This document shows, piece by piece, positions 26,905 to 35,723 of a stretch of DNA of 64,000 bases. A program made the position numbers and the translations under genes. This DNA is from QHXW01 sp963768075. GTDB lineage: Bacteria > Acidobacteriota > Terriglobia > Bryobacterales > Bryobacteraceae. The notes under the pieces are model-generated. The model was not told the DNA's origin and ran no database searches. It saw only the letters and a program-made list of their open reading frames with translations. Where the stretch lies: contig CAVYHD010000001.1 of the NCBI GenBank assembly GCA_963768075.1, positions 166,074-230,073 of the forward strand. Direction: 5' to 3'. Numbering within the stretch: position 1 is the stretch's first letter; every line of letters starts with the position of its first letter.

Positions 26905-27240
26905 ATGGAGAGTCTCCCTGACACGGAATCCGGGAACTCCAAGAACATTTCCCCGGGGTTGCGCGTAGCTGGCATTGCATTGCGGGCGGCGTTCATCGCC
27001 TGTCTGCTGGTGCTGACGGTGCTCGTCAGCATCCCTCAGAACGAGACCATTTGGACGGTCTATGATACGCCTTGGGATCTCGTCCGGCTGGCGCTCGGCA
27101 TCGCCGTCTGCGCCGGCATTGTGATCCAGGCCCTCAGGACGCCGGTGGACGCCAACAGTTATCGCACCTGGCTCTATCTCGGCCTCGCCGCGGTGCCCTT
27201 TGCGCTGATCTGCATTTTCGCCGTCTGGTACGGGATTTAA
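26905..27240 (+). CDS. small membrane protein, three predicted helices
   Basis: A 111-residue protein from ATG 26905. Three hydrophobic stretches are visible: LRAAFIACLLVLTVLVSI, LVRLALGIAVCAGIVIQAL and WLYLGLAAVPFALICIFAVWYGI, with a polar N-terminus of about 25 residues. No conserved functional motif is recognised. It converges on the response regulator gene, and the two stop codons overlap by four bases. Confidence 0.65.
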   Translation: MESLPDTESGNSKNISPGLRVAGIALRAAFIACLLVLTVLVSIPQNETIWTVYDTPWDLVRLALGIAVCAGIVIQALRTPVDANSYRTWLYLGLAAVPFALICIFAVWYGI

Positions 27241-27842
27241 GGCTCGATCAGACGCCCGGTGGCGGCTTTGATTGCGGCCTCGGTGCGCGTCTTGGCGCTG
27301 AGCTTAGCGCGCGCATTGTCGGTGTGGAAATCCACCGTGCGCTTGGTCAAGCCGAGGATCTGCGCGATCTCAAGCGAAGTCTTGCCGCGCGCGACCCAGG
27401 TCAGGACCTCGACCTCGCGATCATTGAGGGCGACAAGCTTGGGCCATAGCTCGGTGCGCGCGACACCGGCGAGCCGCGCCGTGATGATCGTCGCCAGCAC
27501 CTCGAAGTCGATCGGTTTGGTGACGTAGTCGTCCGCGCCCAGCTGGCGACCCTTGAGTTCGTTGTCCCGGTCGGTCAGCGCGGTGAGGAACACGAAAGGC
27601 ATTTTCGCGAACCGCGGCGCGAGCGCCACGAGCCGCTCCAGGAGCTCGAAGCCGGACATGATCGGCATGCTGATGTCCGACAGCACCAGATCGGGCATCG
27701 TCTTCAAGATAGCGGCGAACCCCTCGCGGCCGTCATGCGCCAGCGTGACCGCGTAGCCGCGGTCGACAAGCTCCTCGGCGATCAGCGCCGCGGTCTCGCG
27801 ATCATCCTCAATGCAAAGGATCTTCTTCTGCGCTTCGGGCAT
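27237..27842 (-). CDS. response regulator, REC plus LuxR-type HTH
   Basis: A 201-residue transcriptional response regulator. The receiver has the acidic pair E12-D13-D14, the phosphoacceptor D56 in LVLSDISMP, T87 in FLTALTD and K109 in YVTKPIDF. The C-terminal 60 residues form a LuxR/GerE-type helix-turn-helix (LNDREVEVLTWVARGKTSLEIAQILG, then TKRTVDFHTDNARAKL). It is divergent from the histidine kinase gene at 28011 with 168 bases between starts, so the two are probably a cognate pair. Target genes unknown. Confidence 0.88.
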   Translation of the reverse strand: MPEAQKKILCIEDDRETAALIAEELVDRGYAVTLAHDGREGFAAILKTMPDLVLSDISMPIMSGFELLERLVALAPRFAKMPFVFLTALTDRDNELKGRQLGADDYVTKPIDFEVLATIITARLAGVARTELWPKLVALNDREVEVLTWVARGKTSLEIAQILGLTKRTVDFHTDNARAKLSAKTRTEAAIKAATGRLIEP

Positions 27843-28010
27843 GGCCGCCCATGGGTAGCGCGAATCGCGCCTGAATTTAACCCAGCTGAGGCAATTAACC
27901 GGAATGAGGTTCCGGTCGAAGCGCGGCTTCGTATATAGCTCGATACAGATGCCGGACCTGAAGAGCCCGCCGTTGCGGTTCCAGGTCCTCTACTCAGCGA
28001 TGGCCCGTCC

Positions 28011-29684
28011 ATGCGGCAGCCGCGTTCGATCCGGTTTCGCCTTACCGGGGTGTTCCTGGTCTTCTTCTTTCTGGTCGTCGTTCTTGGCCTGTTCAGCATC
28101 TGGCGGCTGAGCAATTTCAACCGGCTGTCCGCCGACGTGGCCGAGCTGTGGCTGCCGACGACCCGGGTCCTCGGCGATCTCAACAATTTCACCTCGGACT
28201 TCCGCGCGATCGAGGGCAGCAACCTCCTTTCGTCGGACGCCCCGGAGATCGCGGCGACCGAAACGGAGATGGCGGGTCTCGATCGCTCGATCGCCGAGGC
28301 CGAGCGCGGCTTCGAGCGGATCCGGCATCACGCAGCCGAAGACGATCTCTACGGCCGCTTCAAGGAACGCTGGACCGACTATCGCGCCGTCGTCAACCAG
28401 ATCCTGGTGCTGTCACGCACCGGCCGCAAGGCGGAAGCGCTGGCGATCTATTCCGGCGCCTCACGGAAGGCCTACGATGCGGCAAGCGACACGCTCGGCC
28501 AACTCACCGACCAGGCGGTCGCCGACGCGCAAGTCGCCAGCGACCGTCTCGGCGTGGCCTATTGGCAGGCGTTCTGGCTCATCCTTTTCGCCATGGTGGT
28601 CGCCGGCGTGATGGTCGTCGCCGCCCTTGTCCATATCCGCCGCTCGATCTCGGCTCCGCTTCTGCATCTTGCCGATCGCATGCGCCGGCTGGCGGCTAAC
28701 GACACCGATATCGATATTCGCGAGACCGAAAGACGCGATGAGATCGGCGAGATGGCGCAAGCCGCCCTCGTCTTTCGCAACAATGCGATCGAGCTGATGC
28801 GCAGCCAGCGTATGCTCGCCCGCCAAACGGCGATGCTCCAGGAGCGGTTGGCGCAGGAACAGCGCTTGGCTTTGCTGCAGCGGAATTTCGTCTCGATGGC
28901 GTCGCACGAGTTCCGCACGCCGTTGACCATCATCGACGGCCACGCCCGCCGCCTGATCAAGACCAAAGACTCGATCGCGGCCGACGAAATCGGCGAGCGC
29001 GCCGGCAAGGTTCGCGCCGCGGTGCTGCGGCTGACGCATTTGATCGACAATCTGCTCAACTCCGCCCGCCTGATCGACGGCGGCGCCGCGCCGTATTTTC
29101 ATCCCGTCGAGATGGATATGGCGGCGCTGCTGCGCGAGGTCTGCCAGGTGCACCGTGAGATGACGCCGGGCGCGCAAATCACCGAGCGACTCGCGCAAAC
29201 GCCGATGCCGATGGCCGGCGACGCCAAGCTCCTGTTCCAGGTGTTCAGCAACGTCCTCTCCAACGCCATCAAATATTCGCCACACGGCGGCGCGATCGCG
29301 GTCGAGGCTGAGGTCGCTGCCGGCGACGTCGTTGTCAGGATTTCTGATCGCGGCATCGGCATCCCGGCCGGCGACCTTGTTCACCTGTTCGAACGCTATC
29401 ACCGCGGCAGCAACGTTTCCGGAATCGTCGGTACCGGGGTCGGTCTCTATCTGGTAAAGATGGCGGTCGAACTGCACGGCGGCCGCGTCGAGGTGGACAG
29501 CAAGGAAGGCGACGGCGCGCGCTTTACCATCCGCCTGCCGCTCCGCCCGGCGCCGGGAACGAATGTATGGCCGCCGGCGCGCGCGCAAGCGGCCGTGGCC
29601 GAAGCCGAGGAAGGACCGCCCATCGTCATGCCCGCGGAGAGCGCGCCTTCGGTGTTGCCGGGCGCGGAGCAAGGCAAGAGTTGA
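28011..29684 (+). CDS. membrane sensor histidine kinase with 4-helix-bundle sensor and HAMP
   Basis: A 557-residue kinase. TM1 is at residues 12-32 and TM2 at about 184-208, enclosing a 150-residue helical periplasmic sensor like the four-helix-bundle MCP type. A HAMP segment follows at 210-262, then a coiled coil, HisKA with phosphoacceptor H299 in MASHEFRTPL, and a HATPase_c with N418 in NVLSNAIKYSP, DRGIG at 446-450 and GTGVGL at 474-479. The C-terminal 45 residues are low-complexity. It is divergent from the LuxR-type response regulator, its likely partner. The stimulus is unknown. Confidence 0.9.
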   Translation: MRQPRSIRFRLTGVFLVFFFLVVVLGLFSIWRLSNFNRLSADVAELWLPTTRVLGDLNNFTSDFRAIEGSNLLSSDAPEIAATETEMAGLDRSIAEAERGFERIRHHAAEDDLYGRFKERWTDYRAVVNQILVLSRTGRKAEALAIYSGASRKAYDAASDTLGQLTDQAVADAQVASDRLGVAYWQAFWLILFAMVVAGVMVVAALVHIRRSISAPLLHLADRMRRLAANDTDIDIRETERRDEIGEMAQAALVFRNNAIELMRSQRMLARQTAMLQERLAQEQRLALLQRNFVSMASHEFRTPLTIIDGHARRLIKTKDSIAADEIGERAGKVRAAVLRLTHLIDNLLNSARLIDGGAAPYFHPVEMDMAALLREVCQVHREMTPGAQITERLAQTPMPMAGDAKLLFQVFSNVLSNAIKYSPHGGAIAVEAEVAAGDVVVRISDRGIGIPAGDLVHLFERYHRGSNVSGIVGTGVGLYLVKMAVELHGGRVEVDSKEGDGARFTIRLPLRPAPGTNVWPPARAQAAVAEAEEGPPIVMPAESAPSVLPGAEQGKS

Positions 29685-29760
29685 CTTCGCGACGATTTCT
29701 CCCGCCGCGGCGATTTGATATTGCTGTCGGCGGCTCGTTCCCTTTAGCGGAAAGATTGAG

Positions 29761-30072
29761 ATGAAAGCGGTGAAAATCGTTGCGCTCGCCCTGCTCGCGT
29801 GCCTCGCTTGTGCGGCCGCCACGCCAGCCGGCAGTTGGGCGCGCCTGCCGGCTAACGGCCTGGTCATCAAGGCGGACTGGCAGAGCCCCCGGATGCTTCC
29901 GCGGCGTTTCCGCAACCACTGCGTTTTCGACGCCGATCCCGCTCGCGCCTATTGCTCCAATCACTGCGGATTTGATTACCAATTCTATTACTGTTCGCGC
30001 GGATCCTTCGGCTGTTGCCGGATCGGTTTTGGTTATTGCGATTGGAGCGGCTTGCTGCGCTGCCATCCCTAA
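29761..30072 (+). CDS. small exported cysteine-rich protein
   Basis: A 103-residue protein with a signal peptide (KIVALALLACLACAAATPAGS) and ten cysteines in the last 55 residues, several in pairs or C-x3-C spacing (YCSNHC, GCCRIGFGYC). This suggests disulfide bonds outside the cytoplasm. The gene starts about 75 bases after the histidine kinase stop and precedes the pseudopilin-like cluster. No family with known function is recognised; it may be a cell-envelope or secreted peptide. Confidence 0.6.
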   Translation: MKAVKIVALALLACLACAAATPAGSWARLPANGLVIKADWQSPRMLPRRFRNHCVFDADPARAYCSNHCGFDYQFYYCSRGSFGCCRIGFGYCDWSGLLRCHP

Positions 30073-30249
30073 GAAAGGTGCCGGCCGGCGCGGATCGCAC
30101 ATTGTTACCGGCCGGTTGAGCGTTTCACTCAGAATTGCCCCCAACGGCGTTGCGCGGTCATAACGAAAATCGACTAGGTAATTTCACGACGTGTTTAGAC
30201 CTTGAATCTAAGAGCGGTATCCAGGCCTTGGGCAGCTGGGATTCCGCCA

Positions 30250-31578
30250 ATGCGCAACATCACTCGCCACCTTCGCGGCGCGATCGGCCGCATACGACGC
30301 TTCGGGCCGCATCAGTCCGGTTCGATGGCCACATTTGCGGCGATCGCCGCCGTTCCGCTGATTTTTTCCGTCGGCGCTGGTATCGACTACGGCTCGGCGG
30401 GCATGGCCAAGTCCAAGCTCGACGCGGTCGCCGATACCGCTGCGCTTGCCGCCGTAGATCACCAGGCGATAACGAGCACGCCGGCGGTGGCCCAGACTAC
30501 TGCGACAACCGTCTTCAATGCCGAGGCCGGCAACCTCACCAACGTGACGGTCAACAATGTGACCGCTGTCGTCACTGACGGCACCACTGGCCGTACCGCC
30601 GTCGTCAGTTATTCGGCGACGAAAACCAACACCTTCATGGGCATCGTCGGCATGCCGACGACGACCGTAACCGGCCAGTCGACTGCGCAGGCCGGCTTGT
30701 CGACCAACATCAACTTCTATCTGCTGCTCGACAACTCTCCATCGATGAACATCGCCGCCACGACCGCCGGCATCAACACTATGGTGGCCAACACTTCGGC
30801 CCAGGGCGGCTGCGCCTTCGCCTGTCACGAATCCAATCCGGCCGCCGACAATCTGGGAAATCCCGGCGGCATCGACAATTACACGCTCGCGAACAACCTC
30901 GGCGTGGTGACGCGGATGCAGAATCTCGCAAGCGCGACGCAGTCACTGATGACCACGGCGGCGGCGACCGAGGGGTCGAACACGCAATACCAGATGGCGA
31001 TCTACACCTTCGCCAATGCGGGCCTCAACACCATCCAGCTGCTGACGTCGAATCTTACGAACGCCAAGACGGCTGCCGCCAATATCAACGTGACCGAAGT
31101 CTACTCCAACAACTGGCTCACCAAAACGAACAACAACAGCGACACCGACACGAACTTCGAAACCGCGATGTCGCAAATCAACGGCATCATGCCGGCGCCG
31201 GGAACCGGCACGCCGAGCAGCACGCCGCAAGAGGTGTTGTTCATTGTATCTGATGGCGTTGACGACGAGGTCTCGACGACGTGCTCGCAGTCGCTCAGCG
31301 GCAGCAACCGCTGCCAGCAGCCCTTCAACACGACGTGGTGCACGACGGTAAAGAACCGCGGCATTCTCATCGCGGTCGTGTACACCGACTATCTGCCGCT
31401 TCCGACCAACACCTGGTACAATAACTGGATCGCGCCTTTTCAAAGCAAAATCGCTCCCAATATGCAGAGCTGCGCGTCACCGGGCCTGTTCTTCTCGGTG
31501 ACGACGGACGGAGACATCACGGCGGCGATGCAGGGACTGTTCCAGCAGGCCATTGCGACCGCGCGGCTGGTCAAATGA
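30250..31578 (+). CDS. TadG-like protein with N-terminal TadE-type helix and vWA domain
   Basis: 442 residues from ATG 30250 (MRNITRHLRGAIGRI). The N-terminus SGSMATFAAIAAVPLIFSVGAGIDYG is the membrane helix typical of Tad pseudopilin-like proteins, followed by SKLDAVADTAALAAV. The von Willebrand A domain starts at NFYLLLDNSPSMNIA, where D-x-S-x-S gives a MIDAS metal site, and continues to LFIVSDGVDDEVS. Such proteins sit in or under the Flp/Tad adhesion pilus machinery. The Tad ATPase, prepilin peptidase and outer-membrane genes are not in the window. Three related genes follow on the same strand. Confidence 0.8.
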   Translation: MRNITRHLRGAIGRIRRFGPHQSGSMATFAAIAAVPLIFSVGAGIDYGSAGMAKSKLDAVADTAALAAVDHQAITSTPAVAQTTATTVFNAEAGNLTNVTVNNVTAVVTDGTTGRTAVVSYSATKTNTFMGIVGMPTTTVTGQSTAQAGLSTNINFYLLLDNSPSMNIAATTAGINTMVANTSAQGGCAFACHESNPAADNLGNPGGIDNYTLANNLGVVTRMQNLASATQSLMTTAAATEGSNTQYQMAIYTFANAGLNTIQLLTSNLTNAKTAAANINVTEVYSNNWLTKTNNNSDTDTNFETAMSQINGIMPAPGTGTPSSTPQEVLFIVSDGVDDEVSTTCSQSLSGSNRCQQPFNTTWCTTVKNRGILIAVVYTDYLPLPTNTWYNNWIAPFQSKIAPNMQSCASPGLFFSVTTDGDITAAMQGLFQQAIATARLVK

Positions 31579-31712
31579 CCCCGAACCGTATCGGCGGCGT
31601 TCCGCAATCGCTCGAACGCGAGCAATCGGCTTAATCGCCCATTGACCAGCGCCCAGCAAAATCGATCCGCTGGCCCGGCACGTTAGCCGGTCGTTCGCCG
31701 CCGGATGATGGG

Positions 31713-32255
31713 ATGACGGCGAACAATGCGGGTCATCGGATGCGTTCCGTCCTCGTCTTCGCCGCCCTTGCCCTGACTGCGAGCGTCGTGGTGCCGCGTT
31801 ATGCCGGGCAAATCGCCGCCACGCCGGCATCGGTGGCGCGGACCGCGCCGCCGGCGACCGCGGTGGCCGCCGAGGCGGCCTATTCGCGCTCAGTCGTCGT
31901 GCCGCGCGACGCACGCGGCCAATTCCAGGTGGACGCGCGCGTCGATGGCCACCGTCTGAGCTTCATGGTCGATACCGGCGCGTCGGTGATCGCGCTCACC
32001 GCGACCGACGCGGCGCGGCTCGGCATCCACCCGGCACGGAACGACTTCGTCGAGGAGGTCAGGACCGCGAACGGAACCGTGCGCGCGGCGCCTACGACCC
32101 TGGATTCCGTCGAGGTCGGCGATCTCGTCGTGCGTGACGTCGCCGCCCTCGTCCTGCCGGACGCGGCCCTGAGCGACAATCTGCTCGGCCTGTCGTTCCT
32201 GTCGCGGCTGCGCCGCTTCGAATACAGCGGCGGCAAGCTGGTGCTCGAGCAATAG
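31713..32255 (+). CDS. retropepsin-like aspartic protease, membrane-anchored
   Basis: A 180-residue clan AA protease of the TIGR02281 type. An N-terminal helix (MRSVLVFAALALTASVVVP; ATG 31740 is the alternative start) anchors or exports it. The catalytic aspartate is D87 in FMVDTGASVIALTATDAARLGI, followed by the retropepsin-like LGLSFLSRLRRFEYSGGKLVLEQ end. Such single-domain proteins dimerise to form the active site and lie in the periplasm. Placement between TadG-like and TadE-like genes could mean a role in processing or quality control of the pilus system, but the family is often found alone. Confidence 0.82.
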   Translation: MTANNAGHRMRSVLVFAALALTASVVVPRYAGQIAATPASVARTAPPATAVAAEAAYSRSVVVPRDARGQFQVDARVDGHRLSFMVDTGASVIALTATDAARLGIHPARNDFVEEVRTANGTVRAAPTTLDSVEVGDLVVRDVAALVLPDAALSDNLLGLSFLSRLRRFEYSGGKLVLEQ

Positions 32256-32404
32256 CGCGGCCTGCGCCCTGTGGATTGAGCGTTTGATCGTCGCCGTCAA
32301 TAAGGCGTTAACGCTGTACGCCTCGCGGCTCTGCGTTCCGGACAACGAAAAATCAAGGCTTTGCATGCGATCAGAGGACGGCAAACCTCGGATCCGGTGA
32401 CAAG

Positions 32405-32935
32405 ATGGTTAGGCTTCGCGATATCGCGTGCCGCTTTGCCCGTGCCCGGCACGGTGCAACGGCGGTCGAATTCGCCCTGATCGCCCCGTTCTTTCTGGCG
32501 ACGCTGCTCGCCATCATGCAAGTGGCGGTCTTCTTGTTCGCCCAGCAGACCTTGCAAAATGCGGCGTCGCAGGCGGCCCGCTACTTCATGACCGGGCAGG
32601 CGCAGAACGGCAGTTGGAGCGCGTCGACGATCCAGAACAAGATCTGTCCGGAGATCCAGGCGCTGTTCACGTGCAGCAACGTCATCGTCAGTGTGCAGAA
32701 TTACGCGTCTTTTTCCTCCGCCAGCACGTCGGCGCCGGCGTTGTACAATAACGGCCAGCCGATCACGACCTGGCCGTTCGATCCCGGCACCCCCGGTGAA
32801 GTCATGGTGGTCATGTTGGTCTACCAATGGTCGGTGGTCAGCGGCCCGTTGGGCTTTGTCCTGGCCAATCTGCCGAACAGTGCAACTGAAATGATGGGGG
32901 TGAGCGCCTTCCGCGTGGAGCCCTATTCGTCGTGA
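32405..32935 (+). CDS. TadE/TadG-family pseudopilin-like protein
   Basis: A 176-residue protein with the TadE signature: a basic N-terminus, then HGATAVEFALIAPFFLATLLAIMQVAVFLFAQQTLQNAASQAARY. The glutamate at position 5 of the hydrophobic block (VEFALI) is the pilin-like residue. The remaining 120 residues are extracytoplasmic. It is followed with an ATG inside its own stop (TGATG) by a second TadE-like gene, so the two are probably translationally coupled. Role: minor pseudopilin of a Flp/Tad-type assembly. Confidence 0.82.
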   Translation: MVRLRDIACRFARARHGATAVEFALIAPFFLATLLAIMQVAVFLFAQQTLQNAASQAARYFMTGQAQNGSWSASTIQNKICPEIQALFTCSNVIVSVQNYASFSSASTSAPALYNNGQPITTWPFDPGTPGEVMVVMLVYQWSVVSGPLGFVLANLPNSATEMMGVSAFRVEPYSS

Positions 32936-33515
32936 TGCCCCGCCTGGCCAGCGTCTTTCGCCGTTTTGTCGCATCGCGGCGTGCCGTCGCGGCGATCGAA
33001 TTTGCCATGGTCGTGCCGATTTTTTGCTGATGTTGCTGGCGTCATTCGACGCCGGAAACGGGATCGCCGTTTACATGAAGGTGCGATCGGCGACCTACAC
33101 GCTGGCCGCCATCACCAATCAATATCCGACGATCCAAACGGCCGACATGACGACCATAACCAGCGCGACCGCGAAGGTGCTCGCTCCCTATCCGAGTGCG
33201 CCGGCCGTCGTGATCATTAGCCAAATAGAGGCCACGACGGCCACGCAGGCGAAGGTAAGCTGGAGCTACTCGCCGACTAACGGCTACGCGCTCACGCAGG
33301 GGTCGCCGTTCACCAATCTGCCGGCCAATTTCGCCCTGAATACCTGCGGCGGTGTATATCCGTGCTACATGATCCTGGCGCAGGTGCAGTACAGCTTTTC
33401 GCCGTCATTCGGCTATTTCATGACCGGCCCGATCACGCTCTCGGACAGCCTGTACGCCACTCCGCGCACCAGCGCATGCGTATTGTACCCGCCGCAGAGC
33501 GTGAATTCGTGCTAG
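32935..33515 (+). pseudogene. TadE-like gene broken by a one-base deletion in a T run
   Basis: Starts at ATG 32935 (MPRLASVFRRFVASRRAVAAIEFAMVVPIF), a TadE N-terminus, and then hits a TGA after the codon for C at 33025. The neighbouring frame continues the helix exactly where expected: LLMLLASFDAGNGIAVYMKVRSATYTLAAI and on to the stop at 33515. The break lies in a run of six T at about 33020-33025; seven would restore a single protein of about 193 residues. Either recent inactivation or a homopolymer sequencing error. A functional copy would be a second minor pseudopilin. Confidence 0.75.
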
Positions 33516-33645
33516 TGCGGAAAAAGAATTTTCATGCATTTTGTAAAACGTTCCCATGCACCAAAATCAGTTTGAAGGCAGTGCAAATAACGCGCCGGTA
33601 CATAGATTGACTTGATGATATCGATTTGGAATTTGCGTACGCTGA

Positions 33646-34814
33646 CTACAGCCCTCTCTCGACCTCCGGCTCAGCCGGTGGCGCTAGAAGAGGATGGGTC
33701 TCGACCCACAGGTCCCGCGCTGCGACGGCCGGATCAATCCCAGCTTTCGCCACCAACCCTGTTCGTCGCCGCAGCGGTGGACCTCGCGATGGTGTCCTCG
33801 ACACAGCGGAACAATGAACTCGTCGCTGACCTTGCGTCCGAGAGCGCGGCTTTGGGCAAATCGCAGATGATGGGCATCCGAGGGCAGTCGGCCGCAGATC
33901 AGGCAAGGATGCTTGGCAACCGATCGGACATGCTCGCGGTCCCGGATCCGGCGGGTCTCGGGAAGGGCAAGTGCGCTCTTGTCCATCGCCTTCGTCCTGC
34001 GACGCAGGTCTGGCTGGTTCTTGTCCAGACCAACATGGCAGGCCGGTGGCGTTCGCAGGCCCACCGGTTGCGTTTCGGCCTCGTCGACGGTTGCGAGCTT
34101 GGCTTGGAAGGCCTCCTCCACGCGCAGGGCATCCGGTGCGGTTAGCCTGTTCTTCTCCCCGAGGGACCGATGGGCCCACAGAGCCGCAGCGTCGGGACTG
34201 CCAAGGTCATTGAGTTCGGCGAGAAGCCGATCCCGTAGCTCGACCGATGCCTCAGTTCCGAGATCCGGTTTGGCAGCCCTCGGCTCGCTTACTCGTCGTG
34301 CCGGACCACCGTGACCACCATTGAGGCGTCCTTTGCCGCTTGTGTCCTTTGGCTTCTCCGCTCCCGATGTCCGGTTGGTCGGAGTCGAAAGATCCGGCGC
34401 ATCAAGATCATCCTCCCCGGCAATGCCGACGAGGGTAAAGAGGGCATAGCGCCGGGCATAGGTCAGCGCTGCGCCCATCCGATGCGGTGTCGCCGTCTCG
34501 CTGATGGCGCAGACCGGCCAATCCGAGGCGATCCATTCCCCGGAAGCATGTGCCAAGACAGTAGTGAGATTGACGATCCCGGCAGCCTGGTCGATCGAGG
34601 TCGTCTGCATCGTGGCGATGTCATGCTGCCTCAAGGTCTTGCGCACGATCTCAAGTCCGCTTGAGAGCGGCGCATAGCGAAAGGTCTGCTCGGACCCACC
34701 GGCAACTTCTGACCGGATCGTCGCCGACAAGGACTTCTCTGGATTGATCAGTTCCGGTTGGGCCTTGGCCAGAGCCGCCGCAAGGTTGCCGATCGAGGGA
34801 CTAGAGCGCTGCAC
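33646..34814 (-). pseudogene. ERF-type single-strand annealing protein with C-terminal HNH-like domain, frameshifted near the end
   Basis: Starts at GTG 34814, overlapping the YqaJ gene by 14 bases. The N-terminal 150 residues are ERF-like: SIGNLAAALAKAQPELINPEKSL, FRYAPLSSGLEIVRKTLRQHDIATMQT, and GAALTYARRYALFTLVGIAGEDD. A linker leads to a zinc/HNH-like module HPCLICGRLPSDAHHLRFAQ followed by PLCRGHHREVHR. Near 33746 the frame changes: one frame ends GWWRKLGLIRPSQ while the other continues with KAGIDPAVAARDLWVETHPL to a stop at 33646, as expected for the family. One missing A in a short A run explains it. With YqaJ it forms a phage-type recombination pair. Confidence 0.75.
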
Positions 34815-35628
34815 GGCTATCCTCCGTCCCCAGGAGGTCGAAGCTGATTGCCCCCGACTTGGAGCGCTTGGCCCGCACCCCATGACCGATCGCCTGCTGG
34901 GCGTCCTCCGGCATCAAGCCTTTGAGCCCCGCTTTGGCCTGTTCGTGCTCTAGGTGGGCCGAGCGTGTTCGGGCAAAGACCGCGGCAAACTCCGCCCAGG
35001 CGTTGGACGAGCTCATATCGACAATCCGCACCGCCTCGATGCGCGGCTTCGGCGGTTCGACCCCGAACAGGGCAGGGGGCTCCCCGCTCTCTACGCAGCG
35101 CCAGAATTTGCGCTCTGCGGTGACGATCAGGTGCTGGTAGATCGGATCGGCATGGACCTTGATCTCGACCCATTTGCCGCCGCCGGTGATCACCGAGAGG
35201 GCCGAAGCCCTTGCCGCCACGACCCACATGTTGTGCTGCAGCTGGGGCATGTGCTTTTCGGCGGCGGCCTCTTCCGAGAACGACCACGGCAGCATGAACT
35301 TGGACTCGAACACGTCGCTGCCTTCGACCCGCCCGTCGAGGGTTGCCGCCATCCATCTGAGGGTCGGATGTCGGCGCCACTGTTGGAAATCGGTGATGAC
35401 CCGCCCTGTATTGGCTTGGTACCAGCGCCGGTTAAGTTTCTCGGTGGCCAAACCGAGCTGCACGATCAGATTGCCGGACAGGTCTTCGGGCTCAGCCTCG
35501 CCGCGTTTCTCCCGCCACAATCGCAGCAGGGCGGCTTCGTCATCGCCCATGACAATCCGGGCGTCGGAGCCGCCGATGAACGCTTGCCTAGCAGTGTTCC
35601 ACTGTCTTCTCGTAGGATGCGTCAACAC
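34801..35628 (-). CDS. YqaJ-like phage-type exonuclease
   Basis: A 275-residue protein with the YqaJ/lambda-Exo-like PD-(D/E)xK core: FIGGSDARIVMGDDEAALLRLWREKRGE at the N-terminus, LGLATEKLNRRWYQANTG, the acidic residue in LRWMAATLDGRVEGSDVFESKFML (D...E-x-K) and a later QLQHNMWVVAARAS helix. It would digest double-stranded ends for the ERF annealing protein encoded immediately downstream. A divergent Xre gene and two palindromic operators lie directly upstream, which suggests repressor-controlled expression. Confidence 0.8.
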   Translation of the reverse strand: MLTHPTRRQWNTARQAFIGGSDARIVMGDDEAALLRLWREKRGEAEPEDLSGNLIVQLGLATEKLNRRWYQANTGRVITDFQQWRRHPTLRWMAATLDGRVEGSDVFESKFMLPWSFSEEAAAEKHMPQLQHNMWVVAARASALSVITGGGKWVEIKVHADPIYQHLIVTAERKFWRCVESGEPPALFGVEPPKPRIEAVRIVDMSSSNAWAEFAAVFARTRSAHLEHEQAKAGLKGLMPEDAQQAIGHGVRAKRSKSGAISFDLLGTEDSRAAL

Positions 35629-35648
35629 GATTCGATCTCCTCCAACTT

Positions 35649-35701
35649 GATACCTGAGGTATTGTATCGCGTATCAAATGGCGGTCAATACCTGAGGTAT
35701 T
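35649..35701. promoter_or_regulatory. twin palindromic operator between YqaJ and Xre genes
   Basis: Two copies of an odd-length palindrome: GATACCTGAGGTATT at 35649-35663 and AATACCTGAGGTATT at 35687-35701. The second is a perfect 7-1-7 inverted repeat and the first has one outer mismatch. Centres are 38 bases apart. Between them are further half-sites (GTATCGCGTATC). The location between divergent genes, one of which encodes an HTH protein, makes these strong candidates for autoregulatory operator sites. Confidence 0.65.
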
Positions 35702-35723
35702 AAATAATTCTCCAGGCATCAAT

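Noticed and set aside
28461..29915. 484-codon open frame on the minus strand
   Set aside because: Lies across the histidine kinase, whose motifs are all intact; the antisense translation is low-complexity.
33020..33030. TGA read as selenocysteine or programmed frameshift in the TadE-like gene
   Set aside because: TadE proteins have no selenocysteine, no SECIS-like element is apparent, and a one-base loss in a T run explains the break simply.
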